Of a stretch of 64,000 bases of DNA, positions 25,749 through 34,948 are shown piece after piece; the first letter of the stretch is position 1, and every line of letters begins with the position of its first letter. The position numbers and the translations under genes are program-made. The DNA lies in assembly GCA_001596135.1 (NCBI GenBank), contig CP014773.1:1302001-1366000 (forward strand), in the 5' to 3' direction. The notes below the pieces were generated by a model. It made no database searches and was not told where the DNA came from. It saw nothing but the letters and a program-made list of their open reading frames with translations. The DNA comes from Mucilaginibacter sp. PAMC 26640. Its GTDB lineage: Bacteria > Bacteroidota > Bacteroidia > Sphingobacteriales > Sphingobacteriaceae.

Positions 25749-27218
25749 ATGGGATGCGGAAGTTGCTCAACAGGGGGCGGTTGCTCACCTGCGGGCTGCA
25801 AAAGTAATGGCAGTTGCCTTACTAACGGTTGCAGTAAATTAGATGTTCACGATTGGCTTTCCCACATGGATATGCCAACTAATTATAAGCCTTTTAGTAT
25901 TGTTGAAGTAAAATTCAAAGGATCCAGAAAGGAATTTTATCATAACAACGATAATATATACCTGGAAGCGGGCGAACTGGTAGCGGTAGAAACTACCACC
26001 GGCGGTTACGATATCGGCCACGTATCTATCACCGGCGAACTGGTGCGCATGCAAATGACCAAGCGCCATGTAAAGGAAGCAGATGTGGTTAAAAAGATCT
26101 ATCGCCGCGCTACCCCTGCAGATGTAGATAAATGGAAAATGGCAAAAGACCTGGAGTGGGAAACGATGCACAAATCGCGCACCCTGGCTTTGGAACTGAA
26201 GCTAAGTATGAAAATTAGCGATGTAGATTACCAGGGCGATAAAACAAAGGCCACCTTTTATTATACGGCGGAAGGCCGCGTAGATTTCAGGGAACTGATT
26301 AAAAAGATGGCGGAAAGTTTCCGTATCCGGATAGAGATGCGGCAGATAGGTATGCGCCAGGAAGCAAGCCGTTTAGGCGGTATAGGTTCCTGCGGCCGCG
26401 AATTATGCTGCAGCACCTGGCTTACCGATTTTAAAACCGTATCTACTTCAGCTGCGCGATACCAAAATCTGTCATTAAATACCTTGAAGCTTGCCGGCCA
26501 GTGTGGCAAACTCAAGTGCTGCTTAAACTATGAGTTGGATACTTATATGGACGCGCTAAAGCACATTCCGGATAACGTAAACTACTTAAAGACTGAAAAA
26601 GGAGATGCCCGTTTGCAAAAAACCGACATATTTAAAAAGATCATGTGGTTTGCTTATCCGCGCGAAGAATCATGGATCCCGTTGCCAATTAGCCGTGTAA
26701 AAGAAATTCAGCAAATGAACCGCGATGGCGTTTTGCCGGAAGACTTGGGAGAAATTGTTGAAATAGAAAGCGCACCGGTAAAAGTATTAGATTACGAGAA
26801 TGTTGTTGGCCAGGATAGCTTAACCCGTTTGGATGAGCGCCGAAGTAATAACAACAAAAATAAGAACAAGAACAAAAGCCGTAACAAAGGCCCTAAGCCT
26901 GAAGGTGGCGAAGACAGGCCGGTACAAGCTGGAGGCAGCCGCCCACAGGGACAGCCGAATACACCAAAAGCTAATGTGCCTAACCAAGGCGGCCAGCAAA
27001 GGAATGCACCACGGCCGGAGGGCGGCGAAAATCGCAGGCGGGGGAATAATCCAAACAGGGGTGCTGCGCAACAAGCAGGACCAAAACAAGAGAGTGAAAG
27101 CAGGCCGCAAGGTGAAAGCAAACCACAGGGGAATAACCGCAGACCTAACCGACCGCGGCCAAATCCAAATAACCCTAACAGGAACAGTAATAACCCACCA
27201 CCACCCCAGGCAGAATAA
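25749..27218 (+). CDS. ricT: PSP1-domain protein RicT (YaaT)
   Basis: A 489-aa protein. The N-terminus is Cys-rich (Cys3, 6, 12, 17, 23, 28), a Bacteroidota addition. The PSP1 core (about 40-320) has the conserved GIGSCGRELCC and Q-C-G-K-L-K-C-C-L-N-Y-E motifs, whose cysteines bind Fe-S clusters in the B. subtilis RicAFT complex. The last 120 residues are a disordered Asn/Pro/Gly/Arg-rich tail. In Bacillus the complex affects RNase Y and development. The role here is unknown. Its stop overlaps the gldH start by one base (TAATG). Confidence 0.92.
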   Translation: MGCGSCSTGGGCSPAGCKSNGSCLTNGCSKLDVHDWLSHMDMPTNYKPFSIVEVKFKGSRKEFYHNNDNIYLEAGELVAVETTTGGYDIGHVSITGELVRMQMTKRHVKEADVVKKIYRRATPADVDKWKMAKDLEWETMHKSRTLALELKLSMKISDVDYQGDKTKATFYYTAEGRVDFRELIKKMAESFRIRIEMRQIGMRQEASRLGGIGSCGRELCCSTWLTDFKTVSTSAARYQNLSLNTLKLAGQCGKLKCCLNYELDTYMDALKHIPDNVNYLKTEKGDARLQKTDIFKKIMWFAYPREESWIPLPISRVKEIQQMNRDGVLPEDLGEIVEIESAPVKVLDYENVVGQDSLTRLDERRSNNNKNKNKNKSRNKGPKPEGGEDRPVQAGGSRPQGQPNTPKANVPNQGGQQRNAPRPEGGENRRRGNNPNRGAAQQAGPKQESESRPQGESKPQGNNRRPNRPRPNPNNPNRNSNNPPPPQAE

Positions 27219-27697
27219 TGAACCGGAGTTTTAAAATGATGCTGGGCGGGTTAATCGCTTTTTGTTTGCTAGGGGCACAGGGCTGCAGCGATCCGGCAGG
27301 TGTTTTTGATCAGAATGCGGAAATAAGCAACCATAACTGGTCGTACACTAACCGGGTTAAATTTGATGTTAAGATTGAGGATGCATCCATCCCCTATAAT
27401 CTTTATATGAATCTACGCGTATCCGGCAGTTACCGGTATGCTAACATCTATGTGCTTTTGATACAGGGTCACTCCGGCAAAACAGCAACTACACGGTACC
27501 AGGTACCCTTAGCTAACCCCGACGGAGAATGGTTGGGTAGCGGCAGCGGTAATTTATACAGTTACCAGTATCCGCTCCGTAAACACTACAAATTCCCTGC
27601 AAAAGGCACTTATCATTTTGAATTTGAACAGAACATGCGAGATAATCCGCTGCATGAAGTGAGCGATGTTGGCTTAAGAGTAGAAAAAGCTAATTGA
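27218..27697 (+). CDS. gldH: Gliding motility lipoprotein GldH
   Basis: A 159-aa lipoprotein with lipobox A-Q-G-C (Cys23) and the GldH beta-sandwich: F-D-Q-N-A-E-I-S-N-H-N-W near the start, L-Y-M-N-L-R-V-S-G-S-Y-R-Y-A-N-I-Y and a C-terminal H-E-V-S-D-V-G-L-R-V-E. GldH is needed for gliding and type IX secretion assembly in Flavobacterium and is kept in many non-gliding relatives. It lies directly behind holB-ricT. Motility of this organism cannot be inferred from one gene. Confidence 0.9.
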   Translation: MNRSFKMMLGGLIAFCLLGAQGCSDPAGVFDQNAEISNHNWSYTNRVKFDVKIEDASIPYNLYMNLRVSGSYRYANIYVLLIQGHSGKTATTRYQVPLANPDGEWLGSGSGNLYSYQYPLRKHYKFPAKGTYHFEFEQNMRDNPLHEVSDVGLRVEKAN

Positions 27698-27766
27698 TAT
27701 CTTATATCGTTTTTGTTTGTTGTTTTCTGTTAGTATATTACCCAACGTAAACCTAAATTTTCAAGC

Positions 27767-29059
27767 GTGAAAAAAATCTTACTAATATTCCTTATCTGCC
27801 CGCTTTTTTCACGGGCGCAAACTACTACAAAAAATTCAGACAGCGTCAAATTTGCCGGATCGGTAAAGTATTATTCTAAAATAATTATTAAAACACCTAC
27901 GGATGCAGATGCTTACTATAAACGGGGCAGTGCTAACCTTAATCTACGAAACTACAAATTAGCCTTAGCCGATTTTAATAAAGCTTTAGCCATCAATCCA
28001 AAATATGTGGAAGCTATTTTAGACAGAGGCCGGGCATACCAGTCGCTCGAACAATATGCATCTGCTATCAAAGAATATAATGCCTATCTCATCTTAAATC
28101 CCAATAGTTCTGCGGGATACTATAACCGCGGCATGGTTAAGCGCCTTCAAAAAAATTATACGTCTGCATTAGAAGATTATCAAAAGGGTGTATTGATAGA
28201 TCCGAAAGATCCTGACTTTTATAATGAAATAGGTATTTGCAAAAAGCGCCTTGAAGATTACAAAGGAGCCTTAGTTGAATTTAAGAAAGCGATAGACCTG
28301 GCCCCGGCAGACTATAGCGCCTATTACAACTCCGGCCTTACTCAAAATCAAATGGAAGCTTATAAAGATGCTATCCTCTCATTTAATCAGGCAGCAGAAA
28401 GATCGCCTAATAATGCAGATATTTATTACAGCAGAGGCGATTCCCACCGTTATATGGAAAGTTATGATGAAGCCATTTCAGACTATTCCATTGCAATAAA
28501 ACTCGACCCTAAATTTTTAGATGCTTACAACAATCGTGGTATAGCTAAATATGGCAAGAAAGATTATGAGGGAGATATTGCCGATGCAAATCTTATTTTA
28601 GCAATTGATCCAAAATATGCAAATTCTTATTATAACAAAGGGCTGGCTAACGATAAACTTAACAATTATGCAGATGCTGTAGAATGTTATGATAGCTTCA
28701 TCAAACTGTCGCCTACCGATCCCGACGGTTTTTTTAAAAGAGGAAACGCAAAATTAAATCTTGAAGATTATAAATCAGCTATTACCGACTATAATGAAAC
28801 CATCAAACTTGACGTAAAGTATGGTAATGCCTATAACAACAGAGGAGTAGCTAAACGGTATCTATCCGACTATAAGGGAGCGATTGCAGACTATGATCAA
28901 ACGATTATGCTTGATCCAAAAGATGGTGCTGCTTACAGTAATAGGGGTTATGCCAAACAAATGCTCGGAGATAACACTGCTGCATGCATCGATTGGAAAA
29001 AAGGTTTAGAATTAGGTGATACAGATGCTGCGGATTACATTACTCAGTATTGTAAATAG
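27767..29059 (+). CDS. Secreted multi-TPR protein
   Basis: A 430-aa protein starting at GTG (27767), which directly precedes the signal peptide (hydrophobic 4-14, cleavage SRAQ). The mature part is about eleven consecutive 34-residue TPR units, recognisable by repeated A-Y-Y-x-R-G, D-Y-x-x-A-I-x-D-Y and I-x-L-D-P-K. It is probably a periplasmic scaffold for protein complexes. Codon use and spacing give no operon with gldH (70-bp gap). It ends convergently 3 bp from the next gene. Confidence 0.85.
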   Translation: MKKILLIFLICPLFSRAQTTTKNSDSVKFAGSVKYYSKIIIKTPTDADAYYKRGSANLNLRNYKLALADFNKALAINPKYVEAILDRGRAYQSLEQYASAIKEYNAYLILNPNSSAGYYNRGMVKRLQKNYTSALEDYQKGVLIDPKDPDFYNEIGICKKRLEDYKGALVEFKKAIDLAPADYSAYYNSGLTQNQMEAYKDAILSFNQAAERSPNNADIYYSRGDSHRYMESYDEAISDYSIAIKLDPKFLDAYNNRGIAKYGKKDYEGDIADANLILAIDPKYANSYYNKGLANDKLNNYADAVECYDSFIKLSPTDPDGFFKRGNAKLNLEDYKSAITDYNETIKLDVKYGNAYNNRGVAKRYLSDYKGAIADYDQTIMLDPKDGAAYSNRGYAKQMLGDNTAACIDWKKGLELGDTDAADYITQYCK

Positions 29060-29062
29060 GCG

Positions 29063-29440
29063 TTAATTCACCGTATAATCCGCAGTTAGCTTGCTGAAGG
29101 ATCCCAGTTCCCGCCCGTTTTCGCTTGTGCCCGGCGCGCCATTATCGGTAATGCTGTAGCTGATCGTATTGGCTAATGATGTCTGAATTTCAAGATGAAC
29201 AAGGTCTCCCGGGTTTAAAGAGGTGCTGTAATCATAAGATCCGCCGCTAACCGGTTTTGTCTCCAGCGGGGTGCCCGTAGTTGCATCGCTTTTAATTACA
29301 CTTAATACAACGGTATAGTCTGCTGTTCCTGTTGCGGTAACCTTGATGGTATGTGCCATTGGCGCCGGGTTGCTCTTTTTTGAGCAGGAAAGCATTGTGC
29401 AGCAAATCATCATGGTTGCTATTGCGTATAGGTATTTCAT
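29063..29440 (-). CDS. Small lipoprotein, beta-sandwich
   Basis: A 125-aa lipoprotein (lipobox M-L-S-C, Cys19) followed by about 95 residues of Thr/Ser-rich beta structure (HTIKVTATGTADYTVVLSV-region) resembling small MmpS-like or PKD-like sandwich domains. I do not recognise a defined family. It is monocistronic, convergent with the TPR gene. Surface or periplasmic location is likely. Confidence 0.7.
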   Translation of the reverse strand: MKYLYAIATMMICCTMLSCSKKSNPAPMAHTIKVTATGTADYTVVLSVIKSDATTGTPLETKPVSGGSYDYSTSLNPGDLVHLEIQTSLANTISYSITDNGAPGTSENGRELGSFSKLTADYTVN

Positions 29441-29517
29441 AGCTTTGTTTATTTTAAGATAATTTAAACTATGTAAAGATGCTGATTGTAGTTAACTGTA
29501 ACAACCATACTTTTACT

Positions 29518-29763
29518 ATGAAAAATTTCCATTCTTACCTGCTGATTTTACTTGCGTCCGTTTTACTTTGCTTTTCGGCATGCAAGGGTACCACCGGACA
29601 AACAGGGGGCGCACAGGCAGATTCCGGACAGACACACGTTGGTAACTCCGGACCGGCAGACAGCAGCGGTTATAAAACATCTCCAAATGAAACAGGCGGT
29701 AAGGACACCAGCGGGAATAGATCAGGTACTACCAACGCGCCAACAGATACGCTGAAGCAGTAA
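29518..29763 (+). CDS. Small lipoprotein with low-complexity tail
   Basis: 81 aa from the ATG at 29518, which directly begins a lipoprotein signal (lipobox F-S-A-C). An in-frame start at 29479 would bury the signal. The mature part is Gly/Ser/Thr/Asn-rich and disordered, without any motif. The gene is divergent from the 125-aa lipoprotein gene. Function unknown. Confidence 0.6.
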   Translation: MKNFHSYLLILLASVLLCFSACKGTTGQTGGAQADSGQTHVGNSGPADSSGYKTSPNETGGKDTSGNRSGTTNAPTDTLKQ

Positions 29764-30106
29764 ATATTCTTGGCATAAAGCCGTTTTTAATTCAGGTGTT
29801 TCACTCCGCGAAAGTGAATCACCTGAAACAGGTTTATAACTGATAATCAGTTTATTGCTGTTTTTGGTGAATCGGCCTTTTTAATATACAAATAATTTTA
29901 AATTACTGAATATCAATTACTTGTTACTTGATAGATTTTGCAGGCTTGAGAAATTGAACACGCTGAATCACTTGCAGTGAAACACTTTTTATACACTATT
30001 TACAGACTATTGAACCGCCAGATAGTTCCCTTATGTAATCCAATAACTCTTTTATTTTTTAGTAAATTATAAATTACTACATTCGTTTTGCTAATATTAT
30101 TATCAA
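29764..30106. other. 343-bp gene-free region with stable hairpins
   Basis: No convincing ORF. It holds a 15-bp stem with one mismatch (TTCAGGTGTTTCACT 29791-29805 / AGTGAATCACCTGAA 29813-29827) without a U-tract, then a perfect palindrome AACTGAT-A-ATCAGTT, and a TCACT-TGC-AGTGA element near 29968. The remainder is AT-rich and leads into rmuC. Confidence 0.5.
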
Positions 30107-31483
30107 ATGGATGTGCCTTTAATATTGATTGTGCTCAGTGTAATTATACTCGCTGTTGCTTTGTTGCTTTTTATCAAACGGCCTGCTTCCGGACTGGTCT
30201 CTTCAGCAGAGTTAACCGGCTTAAAGGCAGAGAACGATCATCTCAAAATATCGCTGGCCAGGGCAGAAGAAAGGGCGGTTAACCTCCTTTCCGAAAAAGA
30301 AAACATCACCAACCATTTGAAGGCCGAAAAAGTAGTACTGGCCGATGAAACCTTCGATCTGCGTGATCAATTGGCGCAGGCTCATCAGTCATTGGAGTCG
30401 GCCAGGGCTAATTTCCAGGCGCAGCAGGAGCGGCTGCTGGAACAAAAAGCAGATGTTGAACAAACCCGCGGCCATTTCCAGAAAGAGTTTGAGAACATTG
30501 CCGAAAAGCTGCTAAAGGAAAAATCCCGGGAATTTACCGATGTAAATAAGTTGAGTATCGATACCATCCTTAACCCGTTAAAAGAGAATATAAAATCATT
30601 TGAGGAAAAGGTTGAAAAGGTATACAATGCAGAGGCTGCCGAACGCCATGTTTTACGCGGCGAGATTGGCAAACTGATGGAATTGAACAAACTTATCAGT
30701 ACTGAGGCATCTAACCTCACCAAAGCGCTAAAAGGCGACAATAAAAAACAAGGAAACTGGGGCGAGGTGATCCTGGAGAAAGTATTGGAACGCAGCGGCC
30801 TGGTACGCGACCGGGAGTACCGCACACAAGCCAGCCTGAACCACGCAGAAGGGGGCAGGATGCAACCCGACGTGATCATTGACCTCCCGGATGAAAAACA
30901 TTTAATAATTGATGCCAAGGTCTCCCTGATCGCCTATGAGCGCCTGGTAAATTGTGAGACCGAAGAAGAGCGCCGGTTGTACTCAAAAGCGCACGTAGAA
31001 TCTATCCGCGGGCATGTGCATGGTTTATCCTCTAAAAACTATCATGACTTGTACCAAGTAAATTCACCAGATTTTGTATTGCTGTTTGTGCCGATTGAAT
31101 CATCCTTCAGCTTTGCGGTACAACTGGATGCCGATCTGTTTAGCGATGCCTGGGATAAACGCGTGGTAATTGTTAGTCCGAGTACCTTGCTGGCCACCCT
31201 GCGCACCATTGCCAGTATATGGAAGCAGGAGCGTCAAAACCGCAACGTTTTAGAGATAGCCCGTTTAAGCGGTGAAATGTATGATAAGTTTGTTGGTTTT
31301 GTAGGAGATATGGAAAGCATCGGCAAAAACATCAAACAAAGCCAGGACAGCTACGATAAGGCGCTTAATAAATTAACCGATGGCAGAGGTAATTTGACCA
31401 TTACGGCCGAAAAAATTAAAAAGCTGGGAGCAAAGGCAAATAAACAAATAGATGTGAAATATATTGGGGAAGGCGAAGCGTAG
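30107..31483 (+). CDS. rmuC: DNA recombination protein RmuC
   Basis: A 458-aa protein with one N-terminal membrane segment (about 3-22), a long coiled coil (about 40-200) and the RmuC nuclease-like core (about 205-400: KQGNWGEVILEKVLERSGL, QPDVIIDLPDEKHLIIDAKVSL, SPSTLLATLRTI). The PD-(D/E)xK-like residues are in D-V-I-I-D and I-I-D-A-K-V. RmuC limits inversion at short inverted repeats. The stop codon TAG is followed immediately by a palindromic repeat. Confidence 0.92.
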   Translation: MDVPLILIVLSVIILAVALLLFIKRPASGLVSSAELTGLKAENDHLKISLARAEERAVNLLSEKENITNHLKAEKVVLADETFDLRDQLAQAHQSLESARANFQAQQERLLEQKADVEQTRGHFQKEFENIAEKLLKEKSREFTDVNKLSIDTILNPLKENIKSFEEKVEKVYNAEAAERHVLRGEIGKLMELNKLISTEASNLTKALKGDNKKQGNWGEVILEKVLERSGLVRDREYRTQASLNHAEGGRMQPDVIIDLPDEKHLIIDAKVSLIAYERLVNCETEEERRLYSKAHVESIRGHVHGLSSKNYHDLYQVNSPDFVLLFVPIESSFSFAVQLDADLFSDAWDKRVVIVSPSTLLATLRTIASIWKQERQNRNVLEIARLSGEMYDKFVGFVGDMESIGKNIKQSQDSYDKALNKLTDGRGNLTITAEKIKKLGAKANKQIDVKYIGEGEA

Positions 31484-31605
31484 CCCCCTAACCCCCTGAA
31501 GGGGGAACAAAAATTTATATTGTGTATACTTTAAGAGCTCCCCTTTCAGGGGGTCGCGGGGCATCGTTTTCCATCAAAAGCTCCCCCTTCAGGGGGCCGG
31601 GGGGC
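31484..31605. repeat. Three-copy GC-palindrome cluster between rmuC and thiL
   Basis: Copy A (31484-31505, CCCCCTAACCCCCTGAAGGG core), copy B (31537-31562) and copy C (31579-31605, CTCCCCCTTCAGGGGGCCGG core). A is inverted relative to B and C. Each can fold through CCCC(C)TNA/AGGGGG. Copy A abuts the rmuC stop and copy C contains the thiL stop codon. A further copy lies next to ffh. No spacer regularity or leader suggests CRISPR. Confidence 0.75.
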
Positions 31606-32638
31606 TAAACGCATTCCAGCCCTGTGCTTTTAATGGATGCACATTATTGCTTTTGGTGATCAAATTACAACCGGCACCTGGTTCTGTGATGTATCCGATA
31701 ATGGTAAAATCCATTTTAAATTTGATCTTATCGTACTCCGCCTGTTTTACGGTGAAGAGTAACTCATAATCTTCGCCGCCGCTTAGGGCACAAATCGTTG
31801 GATCAAGTCCGAATTCACGGGCAGTTTCATAGGTCATCGGATCGATAGGGATCTTCTCTTCGTATAAATTACAACCCTTATTGCTTTGCTTGCAGATGTG
31901 CAGCATCTCCGAAGCGAGGCCGTCTGATACATCTATCATCGCTGTTGGCTTTACACCGAGCTCTTTCAGCAGATCTATAATATCTTTACGGGCCTCCGGT
32001 TTTAACTGGCGCTCAACAATATAGTCCTTTCCTTCCAGGTCTGGCTGAATGTTAGGATTTTCCAGGTAAACCAATTTCTCCCGCTCAAGAAGCTGCAGCC
32101 CGGTGTAAGCACCCCCCAAATCTCCGGATACACAAATAAGGTCGCCCTCTTCGGCCGTATTGCGGTATACCACATCATTTTCATCCGCATAACCTAATAC
32201 CGTAACGCTAATCACCAGGCCCTGTTTAGAAGCCGTTGTATCACCGCCAACCAAATCAACATTGTAGTTGCCGCAGGCCAGGTAAATACCCTCGTATAAT
32301 TCCTCTATCGCTTCCAGCGGGAATTTGCTGCTCATGCCGAGTGAAACCGTTACCTGGCTTGCTGTACCGTTCATGGCATAAATATCGCTCAGGTTCACCT
32401 GGATAGCTTTATAACCCAAATGCTTTAATGGCGTGTATGCCAAATCAAAATGGATGCCTTCCAAAAGCATATCGGTGGATACCAGCACTTTTTTACCGGC
32501 ATAATCCAGCACGGCAGCATCATCACCCACACCCTTTACCGTGCTTTTTTGGGTTAGGTTAATATTTTTTGTCAAGTGACTGATCAGGCCAAACTCACCT
32601 AACTCTTCTAAATTGGTTTTCTCTTCGTTTTCAAACAT
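31589..32638 (-). CDS. thiL: Thiamine-monophosphate kinase
   Basis: A 349-aa enzyme that phosphorylates thiamine phosphate to thiamine diphosphate. Family motifs are V-K-G-V-G-D-D-A-A-V-L-D, L-V-S-T-D-M-L-L-E-G-I-H-F-D, K-A-I-Q-V-N-L-S-D-I-Y-A-M-N-G, L-V-G-G-D-T-T-A-S and I-D-V-S-D-G-L-A-S-E. Metal-binding aspartates are all present. The final six residues F-S-P-P-A-P and the TGA stop are encoded by the last copy of the GC-palindrome cluster. No other thiamine gene is nearby and no TPP riboswitch is visible upstream. Confidence 0.93.
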   Translation of the reverse strand: MFENEEKTNLEELGEFGLISHLTKNINLTQKSTVKGVGDDAAVLDYAGKKVLVSTDMLLEGIHFDLAYTPLKHLGYKAIQVNLSDIYAMNGTASQVTVSLGMSSKFPLEAIEELYEGIYLACGNYNVDLVGGDTTASKQGLVISVTVLGYADENDVVYRNTAEEGDLICVSGDLGGAYTGLQLLEREKLVYLENPNIQPDLEGKDYIVERQLKPEARKDIIDLLKELGVKPTAMIDVSDGLASEMLHICKQSNKGCNLYEEKIPIDPMTYETAREFGLDPTICALSGGEDYELLFTVKQAEYDKIKFKMDFTIIGYITEPGAGCNLITKSNNVHPLKAQGWNAFSPPAP

Positions 32639-32827
32639 ATTATTTTCCGATTACACCGATTGGATAAGACTACACTGATTGCTTGTAAAAAAAGATGAGA
32701 TCATCTGCAACCGGTGTAATACGCCAGGCCAAAATTACCAATAATAAATTAATCAAATACCAGGTCCGCAACGCTGTAAAATATATCTCACATAAAACTA
32801 ATTAACACATAGTTAATACAGAAGAGT

Positions 32828-32835
32828 TAGTTTTG
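32828..32835 (+). promoter_or_regulatory. -7 element upstream of the secreted nuclease gene
   Basis: TAGTTTTG matches TAnnTTTG exactly and lies 20 bp before the ATG. No TTG is found at the usual -33 spacing. An inverted repeat ATTAAC-N5-GTTAAT (32801-32817) precedes it and could be an operator. Confidence 0.45.
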
Positions 32836-32854
32836 CTTTTTTAAAAATATTTAC

Positions 32855-34294
32855 ATGAAAATCAGAAATTTACTTATTTACCTCGGTTCAGCAATGTTAT
32901 TTTTAGCAGGTTGCGCCAAAGAGTACACAGCCGGCATCAACATTAACCCTGCCCTACCAGTTGAGGTGGTTGTACCAAAACCTTATACCATTATTGAAGG
33001 ATTTGAGACAGGTACTAAAGGCGATTACAAACAAAGTGACGTACAGTTAAATACCGGCTTATGGACATTTAGTGACGCTCTTATAGGCAATTTACCTGCC
33101 GATCTTAAAAACGGTACAAAATCTGTCCGCTTACGCGCAGGCAATCTGACTATGAAATTTGATGTTGCCGGCGTGCAGCAGATCAGCATTACTCACGGTA
33201 AATATGGCAACGATGCCAATCAAACCTGGCAGCTGCTAATGTCGGTAGATAGCGGTAAAACTTTTACGCAATTGGGGAATGATATTTTAGAAACCAATAC
33301 TACTTTAGTTACCGATTCTTTCAAAGTAACCACCACCAAAAGAGTGCGTTTCCAGATAAAAAAAGTTGGTACTGCTACCACCAGAACTAATATTGATGAT
33401 ATTACCTTCCAGGGACTCGGTGATGCCGGCATTATTGTAGGGGGTAGTACCGATAACAGCGGTGCGGATACGACGACAACCACAAGCCCAGAAACAGCCG
33501 AAAGAGATGTAACCGCGGGTGCTGATGCGCAGCCAAGCAATGGCGACAATAGTAATCTCTTGTTTGGTAACCCTTCGGGCGCACAACCTTCTGTTGTTAT
33601 GCTGAACGATTACCTGATCGATCAAAAATACTACGTAGAATCATATAGTGCAAACCGTGGTGAACCAAATTGGGTTAGCTGGCATTTAGATGCTACCAAT
33701 ATTACCAATGCATCTCCGCGTTTAGACAATTTTGCAGGTTTTATTGGGCTGGATGCCAGCTTTTACCATGTAGAAAGCAACAGCTACCAAAATTCAGGTT
33801 TTGACAGGGGCCACAACTGCCCCTCGGCTGATCGTACAAGTTCGGCGAATGCCAATTCAGCTACATTTTTAATGACGAATATGATACCGCAGGCACCGAA
33901 TAATAACCAGCAAACCTGGGCCAATATGGAAAATTATTTGCGCGGAGAGGTAGTTGCAGGTAACGAGGTTTACATTATCATGGGTGCTTACGGCCAGGGT
34001 GGTACCGGTTCAAAGGGTGTAGCCAATACCATTAATAACGGGCGCGTTACCGTACCTGCAAACGTTTGGAAAATTGCAGTCATCGTTCCAACAGGAGATA
34101 GCGATCTAAGCCGGGTTTCTACGGGTACCAGGGTAATTGCAGTTAACACGCCTAATAATAATGTGATTAACAGCGATTGGAAACAATACCGCGTAACCGT
34201 GCGTGACATTGAAAAAGCCACGGGTTATAATTTATTAAGCAGCTTACCGCAATCAGTACAGGATGTAGTAGAGATAAAGAAAGATAACTTGTAA
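32855..34294 (+). CDS. Secreted DNA/RNA non-specific endonuclease lipoprotein
   Basis: A 479-aa lipoprotein (lipobox L-A-G-C, Cys20). Residues about 45-190 form a beta-sandwich similar to domains found beside secreted enzymes (FETGTKGDYKQSDVQLNTGLW-region). After a Thr-rich linker (about 195-220) the C-terminal half is a NucA/NucM-type nuclease with D317-R-G-H320, where His320 is the general base, and the metal-binding Asn in M-T-N-M-I-P-Q-A-P-N-N-N-Q-Q-T-W. It probably degrades extracellular nucleic acids for nutrition. A 19-bp perfect terminator follows at once. Confidence 0.88.
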   Translation: MKIRNLLIYLGSAMLFLAGCAKEYTAGININPALPVEVVVPKPYTIIEGFETGTKGDYKQSDVQLNTGLWTFSDALIGNLPADLKNGTKSVRLRAGNLTMKFDVAGVQQISITHGKYGNDANQTWQLLMSVDSGKTFTQLGNDILETNTTLVTDSFKVTTTKRVRFQIKKVGTATTRTNIDDITFQGLGDAGIIVGGSTDNSGADTTTTTSPETAERDVTAGADAQPSNGDNSNLLFGNPSGAQPSVVMLNDYLIDQKYYVESYSANRGEPNWVSWHLDATNITNASPRLDNFAGFIGLDASFYHVESNSYQNSGFDRGHNCPSADRTSSANANSATFLMTNMIPQAPNNNQQTWANMENYLRGEVVAGNEVYIIMGAYGQGGTGSKGVANTINNGRVTVPANVWKIAVIVPTGDSDLSRVSTGTRVIAVNTPNNNVINSDWKQYRVTVRDIEKATGYNLLSSLPQSVQDVVEIKKDNL

Positions 34295-34335
34295 TAAATG
34301 AGGCTATCATTGGTAAAATGATAGCCTCATTTATT
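34293..34335 (+). terminator. Perfect 19-bp hairpin terminator
   Basis: AATAAATGAGGCTATCATT (34293-34311) and its exact complement (34317-34335) flank the loop GGTAA. The stem begins at the nuclease stop codon. Terminal AT pairs give a U-rich 3' side. Confidence 0.75.
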
Positions 34336-34346
34336 ATATTAGCGTT

Positions 34347-34880
34347 ATGAAAACTAAAATATTATACCTAAACCTTGCATTGCTTTTTGTTGGATATTTT
34401 GGCTACGGTCAAAAAGTTCCCGCAGTAGCATCTTTAAAATTTGATCAGATTTACATTGTATCAAACAATCATTTTATTAAATTAAGTGACCTCAAAAATT
34501 CAAACATTACTAAATTTTTAGGTAGTCCCGAAAAAATAAAAAACGAAAAGTGGGAAACAAATGATTCCAAAAACAACAAGACCTATGTATATAAACTTGG
34601 CGAATTGGTTTTAGAAGATAACCAGCTTTCTTTTATCGAGATAAATAAAAAGGGTTGGGCATTTGCGTTCAAAAATGGAAAATCACTTAGTGCCCCAATC
34701 ACTATCGGTAGTAGTAAAGTTGAATTGGAAAAACTATTCCCTCTTTCATCTAAAAATGGAAAGAATGGTTTACAGGTCATTATCAAGACGAATACGGGTA
34801 AAATAACCGAATCAAGTCTTATATTTAAGTACGCCGGAAACGCTATATCATCTATGGAGTTGTTTACAGATGAATCTTAA
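34347..34880 (+). CDS. Secreted hypothetical protein
   Basis: A 177-aa protein with a signal peptide (hydrophobic 6-20, cleavage GYGQ). The mature part is a mixed alpha/beta fold rich in Lys, Asn and aromatic residues. I recognise no family. It appears monocistronic between two terminators. The base composition is more AT-rich than its neighbours, so recent acquisition is possible but unproven. Confidence 0.65.
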   Translation: MKTKILYLNLALLFVGYFGYGQKVPAVASLKFDQIYIVSNNHFIKLSDLKNSNITKFLGSPEKIKNEKWETNDSKNNKTYVYKLGELVLEDNQLSFIEINKKGWAFAFKNGKSLSAPITIGSSKVELEKLFPLSSKNGKNGLQVIIKTNTGKITESSLIFKYAGNAISSMELFTDES

Positions 34881-34897
34881 ATATAAAAAATAGCTAT

Positions 34898-34940
34898 AAA
34901 AAGAGGTACCGTTTTTTAATAATTGATACCTCTTTTTTTT
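34898..34940. terminator. Bidirectional terminator
   Basis: AAAAAGAGGTA (34898-34908) and TACCTCTTTTT (34927-34937) pair, with U-tracts available on both strands. It serves the 34347 gene and convergent nadA. Confidence 0.7.
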
Positions 34941-34948
34941 GGTTCCTA

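Noticed and set aside
26833..27234. 133-codon plus-strand ORF inside the ricT tail
   Set aside because: It is an alternative frame of the low-complexity Asn/Gly/Pro region.
31484..31605. CRISPR-like array
   Set aside because: Only three copies, one inverted, unequal spacers, palindromic and with no cas gene. They match dispersed GC-palindromes instead.
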